DNA of 64,000 nt from Circinella umbellata (lineage: Eukaryota > Mucoromycota > Mucoromycetes > Mucorales > Lichtheimiaceae), in the NCBI GenBank assembly GCA_025093555.1, contig JAIWNF010000037.1:372001-436000 (forward strand), in the 5' to 3' direction. Under the pieces are notes generated by a model. The model saw only the letters and a list, made by a program, of their open reading frames with translations. It was not told the origin of the DNA and searched no databases. Position 1 is the stretch's first letter; each line of letters begins with the position of its first letter. The position numbers and the translations under genes are program-made. Positions 23,477 through 36,024 of this stretch are shown here, one piece after another.

Positions 23477-24170
23477 TGTCGCGTCTGAAGCGAATTTTAC
23501 TCCTAGTTCCACGTCAGCTTCAAACGTGACGGCGAAGTGACGATTCCAACCCAGGAATCCGGGTCGTCGCCGGGTAAATACTTCTGCCTAACGTATTTAC
23601 CCGTTGTTCCCCTTTGCTCCCCTATCCACGTTTTTATATTATTTATTATTATTACCTTCCACGTTCCCTCCCATTTTTAATATCGTTCTCTTTTATGATA
23701 TTATGGAAGATCATTTTAATGATCTATAATTTATTATTTTTGTATTGCTTCTCATTGATCATATTGATCAATATTCTGTTTTAATTTATTTTGATTTTCG
23801 TTATTTCTTATATATTAGCATGATAACGATCATGTGGTTTTGCATAATATTATCGTTTCATATTCTTATTTGAAAATATTTTTATTTTTATTTTTGTTTT
23901 TATATAAATACCATTCAAAATAATAATAATAAAATAGAAAAATCAATTAACTAACGAATAAACGAACTTATCAACGAACTGATTAATTGAACTATCTATC
24001 TATCTAATTATCAATTAGTCTATTTGTTTCTTATTTTACTTCCTCACCTTCTTTATAATCATTTCCCTTGTGGCATAATTTATTGTGTTTCATCTACCGA
24101 AGAATCCTTGTTATTACTATTAACGTTAAGGTGCGGCGATTAGTCATATAAATTTACAACGGATCTGACA
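23477..24170 (+). mobile_element. Putative solo LTR of a different family
   Basis: 694 bp bounded by TGTC...GACA and by TAAA on both sides (23473-23476 and 24171-24174). The first 130 bp are GC-richer (TGTCGCGTCTGAAGCG). It encodes nothing. The call rests on the ends and the flanking tetranucleotide. Confidence 0.6.
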
Positions 24171-24174
24171 TAAA

Positions 24175-24411
24175 TGACATGTTGTGGGGTAGTTTCGTTT
24201 GGTCAGACCAAAGAAAAGGTTCACGTGATTCGTGATTTAGAATTTGATCCTTGGGTGGTCATGTGACCACTTAAGTATGTATAAATATGGGCGGTTCAAC
24301 TGCAAAATAATAAATCTTCATCGTTTCTATCCCTTCTACTTTTACTTTTACCTTTTTCTTTTGATTGATTTTTGACAGACCTTACAACAAGGGAAACTCT
24401 ACCACGTGTCA
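24175..24411 (+). mobile_element. tRNA-proximal solo LTR 3 (same family as 1 and 2)
   Basis: 237 bp, TGACATGTTG...CCACGTGTCA, a few percent different from LTR 1. TAAA lies on the left, GAA on the right, so the right copy of the duplication appears decayed. Confidence 0.85.
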
Positions 24412-24414
24412 GAA

Positions 24415-25050
24415 TGACATAGAGTATGTGAGGTTTTGTGGCCTCATACCTCTAGATTTTAGTCGAGTAGTTCGACTATGATTTAATTAGCTCTGATGGT
24501 AGATTGTTCTGCCTGTCTATATTGATTGTAGACCCCTTTTCTCATATTTTCTTAACTTTCCTTTTTCAACTACTTCTTTGAAGCTTTATCTTAATTACTT
24601 TTTTTATTTTTATTCATTTTATTTGTGAATTCAATGCTACCATACTCTTTTATTATCTGTTTCCCCAACAATTATCTTTATTATGCTACTTATTTTTCTT
24701 TATATTTTTCTTTATCATGCCTTGAACTTTAACACATCTTCTTTTCAACTTTCTTTTCATAACTTTATTTCAAACATCCCCTTTATTTACTGTGATTATT
24801 ATTGCTGCTCGTTTATTTCGCTCAACTCTATTTTCTTGAACTTTATTATTTTCTATTCTATTGCCATCAATCTGTCATCTCGCTCATATTTTTTTTTTAT
24901 TTTTCTTTCAACTTAATTATTTCGTTATTCTGCTGTCATCTATTTTTTACCCCACTCATTTATTTTCTTAACCTTATTCTTACTATGCTGTTGTCAGTTT
25001 TATCATCATTTATTCCTTCTCTTCTTGGTGATTAGGTTATAGTTCTGACA
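24415..25050 (+). mobile_element. Possible outermost LTR of the stack
   Basis: Starts TGACATAGAG and ends GTTCTGACA, sharing the TCTGACA terminus with the 23477-24170 LTR. No matching target duplication (AGAA left, TATG right). T-rich and non-coding. Confidence 0.4.
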
Positions 25051-26212
25051 TATGGTAAAATTAAGTTAAACATAAGAATACATAATATATATCTTAGTAG
25101 ATGAAACTTTTTAATAGTAGATGAAACTTTTTAAAATGTTATCAAATTATCAATATTTAATATTTTAAATAAGAAAGATTCAAAGGATTCTATCATATAT
25201 CACTTATATATAGATAAAAACTTGTTTTTATGTTTATATTCTGTATATTTTTATCAAAAGTTTCTATTACTAAATCTTTACTCATTTTGATTCTGTTAGA
25301 TAGTTTATATTTTGTAAAATCATTATTGAAACCTACAAATTCTAATACTTCTTTTTGATTTCATCAAATAACTTACTATCCTTTATAATAATTAAATATG
25401 ATTCTTTGCTTGATACCTTTTTTGTTTGCTAAAATCTATTATTGTCGTCAATTATATAAAACAAACTTTCTAACTTATAGGTATATTATATTTTTTATTA
25501 TAGTATAATTATCCGCTTTATTATTTACACGTAATGTGACAATATGATTACAATTTGCACAAATTTTAGGCATATGTTTATTACAATAGGAAAGATCATT
25601 TCCAGCTTTAGTTTTATATAATTTTTCTTTACATTTGGTTAATTATTACTATAAGATATATTAAATTCATTTTCTAATCGTTTTAATTATCAATATAATA
25701 ATTATCCTTAGTTTTATAAGCTTTAAACTTAATAACTTTTATTTTATTTTCCAACTTTCTATATTCAATCGAAAAATGATCTTGTTAATCTAAAAATTTA
25801 TGATTATCATTTTCATCAATAAATCCTCTTATACCTGCTATATTATATTTTTTTAGATGTTTCTACTAATACACGTTCATAATAACTGTTTTAATACTTA
25901 ATAATATTCTTTTTCTATAACTTCCTTATTTTCATTTTCGTCAATAATATTTTTATCATTATCTAATTTTTCATCTTGGTTAACTATTTCCTTTTTTTTT
26001 TCTTTCAACAAGAGAAGTTCTTATATGTTCTCCTTTTGTCATATTTATGTATTTTGATAGTAAAATTCAATTCTACGTAGAGATAAAATAAACTTTTATT
26101 AAATTTTCTTTCTAAGACTTTAAGATTTGTTGCATGTTTTATTATTTATCTAATTAATCTGCCTAGAAATACAATTTATTTTTATAATGGCATGCATTTT
26201 CTCTTTACCAAC
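25051..26212 (-). pseudogene. AT-rich region with zinc-finger protein relic
   Basis: Minus-strand fragments at about 26045-25500 look coding: an acidic segment (NIIDENENKEVIEKE) and a Cys-rich block (CKEKLYKTKAGNDL, then YCNKHMPKICANCNH). They are broken by frame changes. No domain is identified beyond the Cys pattern; a transposon protein is likely. Nothing is seen in 25051-25490. Confidence 0.4.
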
Positions 26213-27319
26213 TGTTGTATCCAACACATATTGTTCATAAAGATAATTATTTGTCATCTTTCATATTAAAGTATAGCGTATCTTTGATTATGCTTTGCTG
26301 ACATTTCGTGTATTTCCCTATTTGCACCATGATTTATAAGAGCACAGAAGTCTGTTTTTATAGTGATAAAAGGTAACAGCTGCGTAGATATATCATATCG
26401 TCAACCGATCAAAGTCTAATCACCACGGCTAAAAATTGCATGCAATTACCTAATTCTCTATGAATATGAATTTATAGGTTATGAAATGCCATGCTTCTCT
26501 ATGAATATGCATGAAAAAAGACAATTATTCATCTTCATAAAAATAAATCCATGAATCTCTATTACAAAAATTAATGAATCTGAGTGACAATGTATGGCTC
26601 TGAATGATATATGAATTTGCATAAAACTGAACAAATATCTATGAAAAAATACCTATGAATATGAATGAAAATGCATGCTTTGTAAATATGAGTGATAATC
26701 TATGAAATTGCATACTTATACTTCGTGAACCCATGACCGTTTGACGAGAAGTAGTATTCCCACGCACTTCTTTTACTACTTTTCTCATTATCTCACATAG
26801 TTAATGACCCACAAAAAGAAAATTTTATTATTCAAAGTGCCTATCATAATATAGTAGAATTGATCTCAACCATGTTATATCTGCAGTATAATGTATATGC
26901 TCATAAAGTAAAATATATATCATTTAGAAACTAGGAATGAATCTGCTTATAAATAGGTAATGGATATGACTGAATATCTATGACTTTGCATAGATCTATG
27001 GATTTCCATGAACTGACACACTTCATAGAATTTCATGTCAATAGTGATCATGCAGATTCATGGAAATCCATTCATTTCTACTACTCATTTTAGCCGTGGT
27101 GTATAATCTTAATATCATTAATCTTATATTCATAATTCACACGGCCATGAGAAATATAAATCTTATGTATCCACATATCAATATATCCCACTGACAATAA
27201 GATTCATATAAATAGATATAATATTTTATTTTAATAAACTTCAGTTCAATTATTGCTCTTTTGGGTCTCGTTGACTTATTTACATCTCCTTTTATTTTAT
27301 TAATTCTATTGATATAACA
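26213..27319 (-). mobile_element. Solo LTR (TGTTATATC family), copy 2, carrying a nested MITE
   Basis: This is the reverse complement of the 17302-17722 LTR and is flanked by a perfect 5-bp duplication CCAAC (26208-26212 and 27320-27324). Alignment breaks at 26420-27103, where another element sits. Together with copy 1 it forms an apparent 10-kb inverted-repeat pair, but each copy has its own duplication, so they are independent insertions. Confidence 0.88.
26420..27103. mobile_element. MITE nested in the LTR, TIR CACCACGGCTAAAA
   Basis: 684 bp. Perfect 14-bp inverted repeats CACCACGGCTAAAA (26421-26434 and 27088-27101). A TAA lies on each side (26417-26419 and 27104-27106), the 3-bp target site used by PIF/Harbinger-type transposases. 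Inside are diverged repeats of CTATGAATATGAAT-like words. Codes for nothing. Confidence 0.8.
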
Positions 27320-27324
27320 CCAAC

Positions 27325-27886
27325 TGTCACTCAGCTATTGCCTATTGGCACTCATGCTACTGCTACAGCTACCGTTAATATCAACATTTCTGCTTGCAAT
27401 AATCTATTTAGAAACACCTGTGCTCCTTATTCGCGTCATATTCCTTCTACATCTGCTCCTGTTCCTCGCAATAGCTTAATGCAAGCAGGTTTACAAATAT
27501 TATAAGAGGAGCCTGAGATCTCCAAAACTCTTAAAGGGTTGTCATTGCCCTATTAAGAATAGCTTTAATTTACTAAAGCCGATAATAATATAATATTTTA
27601 TAGAAATAATGATTTCTAATTTTCCTTATTTTTTAATTCTAAATTCTAATTTAAAAATTTTAATAATTTGCCTTCTACAAAAAATTCAAATCTATACTAT
27701 TCCATTTTAATAAGATATTACTAAAAAATAATTGAAAAAATTGACTAAATATAAATCGTTTCTCATGGATCGTTCAAAACGTTCTCATACATTTGCCGCT
27801 CCTATGACTCCCTCTAATCGCGTTGCTATAGCAGCTTCCACTCGACCTTGTACTTTTGTTCCACCTATAGCTACTTCTGCTCCTTC

Positions 27887-27936
<50 letters not shown>

Positions 27937-29090
27937 ATATTTCTACTGCTTCTACTGTACCTGCTGGTTTTGCTGGCAGTTCTGGTTCTTCTGGTGCTGT
28001 TGTGGTACCGCTCGTTCTATTGGTAATTCTGTTATTTACTGTGATGTTCATGAAGACCAAATCATTAAAGATATTAATTCTATCTCATGAGGATAGTAAA
28101 TAAAAAGTAGTATTAAAAAAGATCTAATTTCTTCATCTATGAAAAAGTAAATCGTTATTAGAGTGTAGAGCCTTTTACACCCTTGAGCAGCAGGTTGTAA
28201 CAATCTATAAAAAAAACTTTGTTGTTTTTTCAATGTACAATAACACTTGCTATATTTTGCTCTTGACAGCTTAAAGCTAATAACAATCATGATTTCAATC
28301 CCCCACGTTCTAAATAACGTACTACTAGGTATCCTACAACTATCACGTAATGCTAAAACATGAATAAAACAAGAGTCTGTAGCAACCAATATTATATTGT
28401 ATTATAGGAACATAATCTCTCTATCCCAGATAAGATAAGAAATCGTTTTTAAAAACAGACATGAACAGACCTCAGTTCTAAAAAGTATACTGAGTAAAAT
28501 CGCATAACAATGCCTGCTGTGCTCCGTGAACTTGAATTTAGAAAAAGAGGGTATCATGGCTAAGCCCAATATACGTCAGAACAGTAGCTATAGTAGCCGT
28601 CTCAATATTAATTACTAATCCCAAGTACTTGACTCTTCTAATACTAATCGCCTACATCATTTAATTTTTAGCTAACGCTTATAACTCATAGAATAGAAAA
28701 CATATAAATAGGACATTTTGAATATTACTTCAAAAGAGTAACTCTATTCTAGCTTCTAAATTATTAGTAAAGATATATAACAAAGTTCCAAAGGGGTTTT
28801 ACCTTGCCTGTTTTTATTTTCTACTTCTATTAAAATAACCAAATATCACATAATATACCAATACTAAGACTATAAAATACATAGAAATGTTTTGTGAAAT
28901 GCTTTCAACAACAGCCCTTTGAACAATTTATTAATAATAGTAGATTTAAAAGTAATAACTTTTTATTTATTTATTTATCTACATAATAAAAATAGAAGAA
29001 GACTGAAATGATTACAACTTTTTCTTATAAAACCTGTATCTATATCGACAGATATATAAAAATATAATACATAATTGGGTATATAATAAT
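27325..29090 (+). pseudogene. Low-complexity coding-like fragments and AT-rich spacer
   Basis: 27325-27505 and 27766-28103 each read as a Thr/Ala/Ser/Pro-rich protein segment (for example MDRSKRSHTFAAPMTPSNRV from an ATG at 27766), the second with a long AGT trinucleotide run giving poly-Ser. After about 28005 the better frame changes (GNSVIYCDVHEDQIIKDI), suggesting a frameshift. There is no recognisable domain and no further support. The remaining sequence to 29,090 holds nothing clear. Confidence 0.3.
27884..27942. repeat. AGT trinucleotide microsatellite
   Basis: About 18 consecutive AGT units, encoding poly-Ser in the + frame. Confidence 0.9.
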
Positions 29091-29212
29091 TTATATACAG
29101 CTTGTATAATATAATGCCTTCTTTATATTACTCGCATGGCTTGCAGTGTTTTGACAGCAATTTCAAACTATTGCAAGCATATATTCAATTCATTAATATT
29201 TTCTTTACTGAA

Positions 29213-31280
29213 TCAGTAAATAACAATAACAAAGACATTTTTACTTACACAAGCAACAACAACGGCAATAATAATAAGATAGATAATAATTAATGTTTGA
29301 TACTCCACTCCAAAATTTGTAAGGTGATCCCTTAACATGGATAATAAATCAGATATAACCTTTAGTCGATCATTAAGAATTTTTACACGTTGAGGAATTT
29401 CGAGATAATCTATATAACACAGAAAAAATGGTATTAAGACAGCATTCATTTCTTACTTAATTATTTTCTTTATATACAACATCAAGTTAGCATTATTAAT
29501 AATTAATATTAATACCTCTAATTGCATTATACATTGGTTGTAATGCCGGTTCAGACCAAAATATTTCAGGTGTATCTAAATGTTTAATATATTATTATAA
29601 ATAAACTGTTTGTATTCATAGCCAAAAAGTATAAAAAAGATAAAAGATAATCTTTATCATTCTTACCAAGAACATTGGACACCAAGTTTACATTCATACG
29701 CAAACTAAACAGATTACCGTTAATTTTTGTAATTTCTACCCGATTTTTTACTAGCCGTCCGGTCTGTGCCATTTCCTTTGGTAAATATTTCGTATCCTAT
29801 TAAATAACAATAACATATGAATCACGTTGAGCGAAGAGTCATAAACCAATTTTACACTTTTATTTACTCTTTTTCTTTTTTAAAATCAATTATGTACCTC
29901 GATTGTTTTATCCATTATATCTTCATAGCGCGCTAACACTGCACTCTGTGATAAACCATGAGATAATGTCAGTTTGATCATATGGTTACCACTTTTTAAC
30001 GTAATCATATCATTAAAAATACGAGGCTTGACTTGGGATACATCATATTGAAAATGCATTTCTTCAATTTGCATATCCTCATCCGGATTATCTCGGAAAG
30101 GACGAATCGAAAACTGGGAAAAATCTTCCAACATTAAAAGTTCTTGTGCACGAGTAAAATTCCAAAATACAACCACCCCATAGTCAAAAAGAAAGACCTC
30201 ACCTCCGTTAAATATACTATTCGGTCGAGGGGTTGTAATGGCATTTCGTGTAGTTGTTGTTGCAGGAGAAGCAGTGTTTGATGTATTAGTGGTAGGAGTT
30301 TTTGGTGCTAACGGTAATATTGGAGTAGGCATATCTTCTCTGATTGGACTTGAAGGTGCTGAAATGGATGATCGAAGTACTTCATTATTATCTGTAATAC
30401 TGTATCTATGGACTGTACTACTTCGATGATCACAATCATCATCGTTGATATTCTCTTCACCCTCAGATGTATGCACGTGAAATCCAATAGTATCGATTCC
30501 ATTGCGCTCATATGTATCTTCATCATAATCCATTTCACTATCATCTGAAATACTCCCAGATCGCGGAGATGCACTACGCACGCGGACATTAAGCAAGTTA
30601 TCTTTACCAGGTCTCATTGTCAATAATGGATAGTGATAGGCTGCATATAGACATTCATCATATAACCTGGGTGTAACACGATGATGCTGTCGTAAAAATT
30701 GACGAAGGGGGTCTAGCGAATATCCTTCGCCAGTACAATAAGCGGCAACGCGAGAAAGATTTGCACGATCGCGTTCGTCTTGCGTCATATACTCTGCTTC
30801 GGTTCGATAACCATAGGTTGATCCCAAAATCTCTGCTGTCTCTCGTTCCTCATTGCAAGGACTCCAAGCCTCATTTTCTTCCCGTTGTTCTTGCTCTTGC
30901 CATTTTTGCTGTTCGTCTTGATGTCTTTCTCGTTCTTCCTGTTGTTTTTGTTTTTGTTTTTGATTCGACTCTTTAACTGGGGATGAAAATACATCTTCCA
31001 TACCAGCAGTCGATGGCTCTACTGATTTGGGTGGGAAAACCACTAACTTTTGAGAAATTTTACTACTTCGTAATGGCTGTGTTGCTTTTGGTCTTGGTAT
31101 AGTGGCGGAATCAGATTCTGCTCTTTTAAAAGTTGGTTTGACATTTTTATTGATTGGGGTGGTACTACTGCTCTCAGCTTGATCAGCTGACGACAATGAT
31201 GATGGTGCACTTGGCTTTAATACTTTTCTTGAAATGACTGAAAGTTTTTGTTGTGATTTATTATCGGTTGTTTTTTTCAT
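29213..31280 (-). CDS. RMD1: RMD1-like DUF155 protein
   Basis: Four exons fit together: 31280-29898, 29796-29667, 29575-29516 and 29409-29213, all GT-AG, giving a 589-residue protein. The first 160 residues are disordered with a Gln/Glu-rich coiled stretch. The DUF155 signature follows: RVAAYCTGEGYSLDPLRQFL, then GGEVFLFDYGVVVFWNF, DFSQFSIRPF and the LSHGLSQSAVLARYED block. The C-terminus (LEIPQRVKILNDRLKVISDL) ends in one predicted membrane helix, as in yeast Rmd1/Rmd8 and relatives of mitochondrial RMND1. Rmd1 was linked to meiotic division in yeast; its molecular role is unclear. The last exon could splice once more at 29250, changing only the final residues. Confidence 0.88.
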
Positions 31281-33895
31281 TTGGGAGAACGAAGGGGGGG
31301 GGGATTGTCTATAATATTAAGAGAGAAGTGCGTTGTCTAAAAAAAGGTGTGCTTTATATTTTATGCGAGCGGAGAGGCGTGTTTTTTCTAAGCAAGAAAA
31401 ATTTATGCGGATTTAGATAATTTTACACGCCACTCTTTCATTGTTCGCTGTGCATTCTAATGAGTTGACTCATCCCTTAAAGATCTCTTTGGTGCTTATC
31501 TCGCTTCTCAATCCGTCTATCGTCATGCTGCTGAACCTGATCATTTCGTATTCTTTGTATTCATGCGTGATAGGCAACAATAGCGGAAGAGGTTGAAAAA
31601 ATTTAGTCTAATTGGTGATATTAGAAGCTTTCGTAATATAAACACAGATACTATATATCTTATGAAAAAAAAAACGTATTACTTAACATATGTCTCAAGT
31701 GTATTAGGTATTTATATATATAAATTAAAAAGCTTTAGCGTGCTCGTACTGATGTCATCTAAATCTTGGCGAGGGACTGATGCTCGTTAAAAGCAAATTA
31801 ATAACATATTTTTCGACACTTATTAATAGTTCTAACTTTATTATTATAGAACACCGTTTCTTGCTGATAATTAACAATGCGTCTATCTCTCATAATATAT
31901 TGTCAATAATTAAACACTATATAGGCAGTTTTTTTCTCTATCATGAAAGACACGACCTGTATATTTAGCATTCCTCGATATTTTTCATGAATAAGTGTTT
32001 TATTACTAGATACCTTCATGAATAAATAACTAATTAACTAAATATATTAATAATTCTATTTCACGAAATTTTATCTGAAGATCTACCTTGTATTTTGTAT
32101 TGTAAATAACATGAATATATGTATAAAAACAACTCTGCAAATTCATTGCAAACAACAAAACATAAAGCGAATATCCCAAAAATCCAATTTACCATTATAC
32201 TAGATGGTCTTCAAAAAAAACGTTGTTGACAATTTGATTTGAAAATACGTTATATAACTGTTAGCAGAAGGTAAGATATTATCACAAAACGGTCGCTCTT
32301 TGCAATACACGCGAATATCAAAATTTTTTACTGACAGCTGTGCCCGTTCAAAAAAAAGTGAGTAAGTCATGACTGAGTTATTGTCTATTATAGTATATCA
32401 GTATTTTTACTTTCCATTAGATTATAGCGATAAATTGTTTACAAATTGTTTTTTGATATTTCATACTTTTATAACAGCTTAAAACCATCATTTTTTCTTT
32501 CCATACCAGCAATAGTACATAGCATTGTAGTTTTTATTATTTTTATCATACATGATGATATATATATTATGTACTCGTATTGTGTAGTAAAACATTTTAG
32601 GTTTTGAAAATCCTTTGTTTAGAACTTTGGTCTATACAGTTTTGCAACAATTTGAACTAAAGGACATAGGTCTCAAACCTCAATAGTTTACAGTTACAAG
32701 ATATTCTGTTAAGCAGAACATATCTGTTGTTCACTCCTAATGGGTGGATGATAAATATAGTAGCAATAGATAATAACTTACTAATCTATTCAAAATAGTA
32801 GCTTTGTTTTGATGCAAAGAAAATTAGCGTAGATATTACACATAAAGAATTAATCGTCACCAAGTTTGATAAATTACGATTCAGTACGTATCTTCCAAAA
32901 AGTTCAATATTTTCATCCAGCCATGTAACAATTCTCTTTACCAGCACTTACACAAAAGATCAAATCTTACACCATGACAAGTTATACAAGTGATATACCC
33001 CAATTTTAAATGGGGATATTGAAGAAAGACGAATAACTCTACATGTTGTCCATCTTATCAAATTAGAATAAAGGATAAAGAACCAATTATTGTCAAGCCC
33101 AAAAGACTTTAGATCAAATAGCTAGTAATGATAACTTTTTATTAGCAGACATTAAAACGACGCATTTTATTGTATTATCCTTCAGCACTCACACATAAAC
33201 AAACCACACCTCTACAAGTTAAAAGATAGGAGATGTACAAATAAATTTAATTATTTTCTACTTTGTTATTTATATATATAGCGAAATCGCAAAGAGTTTA
33301 GCCTTTTGGTATTAGTATAGTCCCTAGCATATTGTTGGAAGAATAACTGGATTTCACAGCTACCTACCCCAGTCGATAAATTTTGTTAAATCATCATAGC
33401 CAATATAAAGATTATATACTCTGGGTTTTTTTTAGGATACTATGTCATCGAGTATATTAATGGTAGACTAGACGGTACTACCACAATTTTTTAGATGGTC
33501 CGATATTTTGAGTATTATATTGATTTGGTTGTTAACACCAATACAAAATTGATGCCACAAGACTTTATAATCTCTTTTTTATTTCTTTACCTCAAAAGAG
33601 CTATTATAAAAATATAGCAATGATTCTTTCATCGTCACCTGTGTTCTTGCTCTTTGTATTTTATTGTTTATCGTGTCCTATTAACGGTGTACAAGCAGTG
33701 TATCTATTATTAGAACTCAATAAAAATTGTATATCTTGTGTACGTTAAAATATTTATAATGATACTGCTACTACTTTTCAGTGTTATTATATATAATATT
33801 TGTAAACACATGATCAGTTGTTGTAAGCTTTTATTCCGTTGATCATTTAAAGATATCAAATAAAGCATTTTTGATAATTGTACTACTATTTTAAA
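31281..33895. other. AT-rich intergenic region
   Basis: The first 100 bp are the upstream region of the RMD1-like gene, including a run of eight or more G at about 31297. A short coding-like stretch (VDSSLKDLFGAYLASQSVY) at about 31460-31580 (+) has no clear partner. Nothing else is supported. Confidence 0.45.
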
Positions 33896-35520
33896 TAGAA
33901 AATGACATACATTACATACAACAAAAAGCAGTTTAGCGATTACAAGAAACCTAAACGAGTACCTCTTGCTGCTGAAAATGTATATAGAATAATGTTTCAG
34001 AAAGTCTTCATTGCTATGGTCAATCATTAAAAAAAGCTTCTATAGATTTGGTAAAACCGAAAGACATGCTAAGTCTACTTATAGGTACATATGGCATGAA
34101 AGTAGTTAAAGGCTCTGAAGTAAGCGAATGATATTGTGCATTATCATATTCATACAGCCAGTCAGGTAAAGCTACAAAAGACCAAACAACTGGAAAAGCT
34201 AAAGTGGATGATCAAGGTAAACACAATATTGTATTTTCAGTCAAGACTGTACAAAAAGAACCAAGAGGTCAAAAACAAATGTCACGCAAGGTGAAGTAAG
34301 TCTTTTTCAAAAGAACTTATACAAGGGCTCTGCAAAGATTTTGATATCAAGTATATTTGACATGACCAAATGTGCATCAATTAAAAAGACAAGAATAAGA
34401 AGCAACGTGAAATGCGTCAAATGTATAAAATATACGGAACTACATATTGTGCATTAGCATTAGTACTTGAATTAGATGTGTATCTAGCAAAGAATAGTAA
34501 CGGCTATGTTATTAGCTATTGTACATATACCGAGTTTTACTGAAGGCCAAATAGATGAAACACGTATGGACATTGGAAGACGCAGTAGTATAGCATCCTA
34601 CTTATTGGCCGTAGCATATGTCTATGAAGGTACCGTCTATTTTTCCGACTTTCCGGAAACAACCTAGATGGGATGTCGATACTATTTTACAATACACACA
34701 CACACGTAGTACTACAAGTAAGCATGATTGAATTTTTGTGCTTGCCAACATTCTCTCTGGTATTGAGGGAAATGCTATTATTGACTATAAACAAGATTTT
34801 CAGGAATTGACGACTAAGTCTTACAGTGCTTTAGCATAAAGTGACAGCAGTATTGTGTGTTTTGGGAAACATATAAGTTACAGAGCCTTTAGGCTCAAGA
34901 GTCACCTGACGACAGCGATATCATTATAAAAAGCGAGAAGAAATATAAAGTGCTCATCCAAGAATACGTTTTTTTACCGTCTTGGACAAGTGTCCATGGA
35001 GAATATAAATTACAGGCGAGTTTAAAAGTGCCTTTTCTGAGCTATACTATTAACGGGTGAACGATGTAAGTAACATGCACTGCAGTTACAAACAAGCAGT
35101 ATATTATTAGTAATTCAGCTCTCGTGATTAAGCAAATCGACATTCCATATTTTCCTCAATATCAAAAGAAGAGTGGTGCTTCCGTCTGGAATCTTGCGGT
35201 CTTAGTTAGACTACTGGGTGATACAAGGACAATTTAGTATCTATTGGCGACTATTCTTTTCATTCAAAAAAGGAAATAACTGATTCGGTTTGTCAGAGTT
35301 TTATTGCGGTACTAGGAATTGTCACATTTCGTGCAGATAAAGAAAACATATTTACAGTGGAAGCACCATATTAACAGGATAACAACGTTACAGAAGGTTT
35401 TCAAAGCTCTGCTCTAAATCGGGGATACAGTATGGATACAAGTCAGTCGGCCTGTGTAATATATGGAATTGGAAGCATATTCTCACTAAAGATTACACAG
35501 ATATTCAAGATTCAATAATA
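33896..35520 (+). pseudogene. Heavily decayed protein relic of unknown family
   Basis: Separated coding-like blocks in shifting frames run the same way. Examples are DLVKPKDMLSLLIGTYGMKV (about 34050), FSVKTVQKEPRGQKQM (about 34240), KIYGTTYCALALVLEL (about 34430), GQIDETRMDIGRRSSIASYL (about 34540) and KKSGASVWNLAVLVRLLGD (about 35170). The order and length (about 500 codons) suggest one ancestral gene, probably repeat-borne, with many stops and indels. I do not recognise the family. Confidence 0.5.
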
Positions 35521-35940
35521 ATCATTACTTAGCTTTGTTCCTACATATTCTTGGTAATATAATGCAGTAGTTTAACCTCCGACACCACACAGAATATACT
35601 TCCAAATATTATTTTTATTATGGTCACGAGAGCTATACTTTCTTCTGATACATAAAAAGCCTCTGCAGTTCTCTAAAGTGTTAATGATAATACAAGCATA
35701 ACGTTTTTTAATAAGAGGAATTCATGATTTTTAAGAGAATAAAAAGAGAATAAAAATACATGTTACACCAACGTTTTTTAATATATCATGCCGCTTTCAA
35801 CTTTGAATGACTATGTGATACTATATGATAGAAAAAGAAAAATAAGGGAGTGGGGTGGATTACTTGTTAATATGTGAGCAAATTTCCGTAGGAAAAGCAC
35901 AACAAACCCAAAGACAGGGAGGGTTTTGGTTTATTTATTT
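35521..35940. other. Intergenic region upstream of COX5
   Basis: No gene seen. A short open frame at 35855 runs into the CT-rich leader of COX5 and is not credible as a protein. Confidence 0.5.
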
Positions 35941-35948
35941 ATTTATTT

Positions 35949-36008
35949 TTCCTTTTTCCCTTTCCTTTTCTCTTTCTTTCTTTTTTTTCTCCCACTCTGT
36001 TTTTTTAT
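35949..36008 (+). promoter_or_regulatory. Pyrimidine-rich tract upstream of COX5
   Basis: About 60 bp of almost pure C/T ends 17 bp before the COX5 ATG. Such tracts often mark the transcription start region of highly expressed fungal genes. Inference. Confidence 0.4.
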
Positions 36009-36024
36009 TAAAAAAAAACTTACC

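Noticed and set aside
22996..24411. A small complete LTR retrotransposon made of LTR 2, 23,477-24,170 as internal region, and LTR 3.
   Set aside because: The middle has no coding capacity, has its own TG...CA ends and is bounded by TAAA on both sides, which fits another solo LTR better.
17302..27319. A 10-kb composite transposon bounded by about 420-bp inverted repeats.
   Set aside because: Each repeat copy has its own perfect 5-bp target duplication (CTAAG and CCAAC) and TG...CA ends, so they are two independent solo LTR insertions in opposite orientation.
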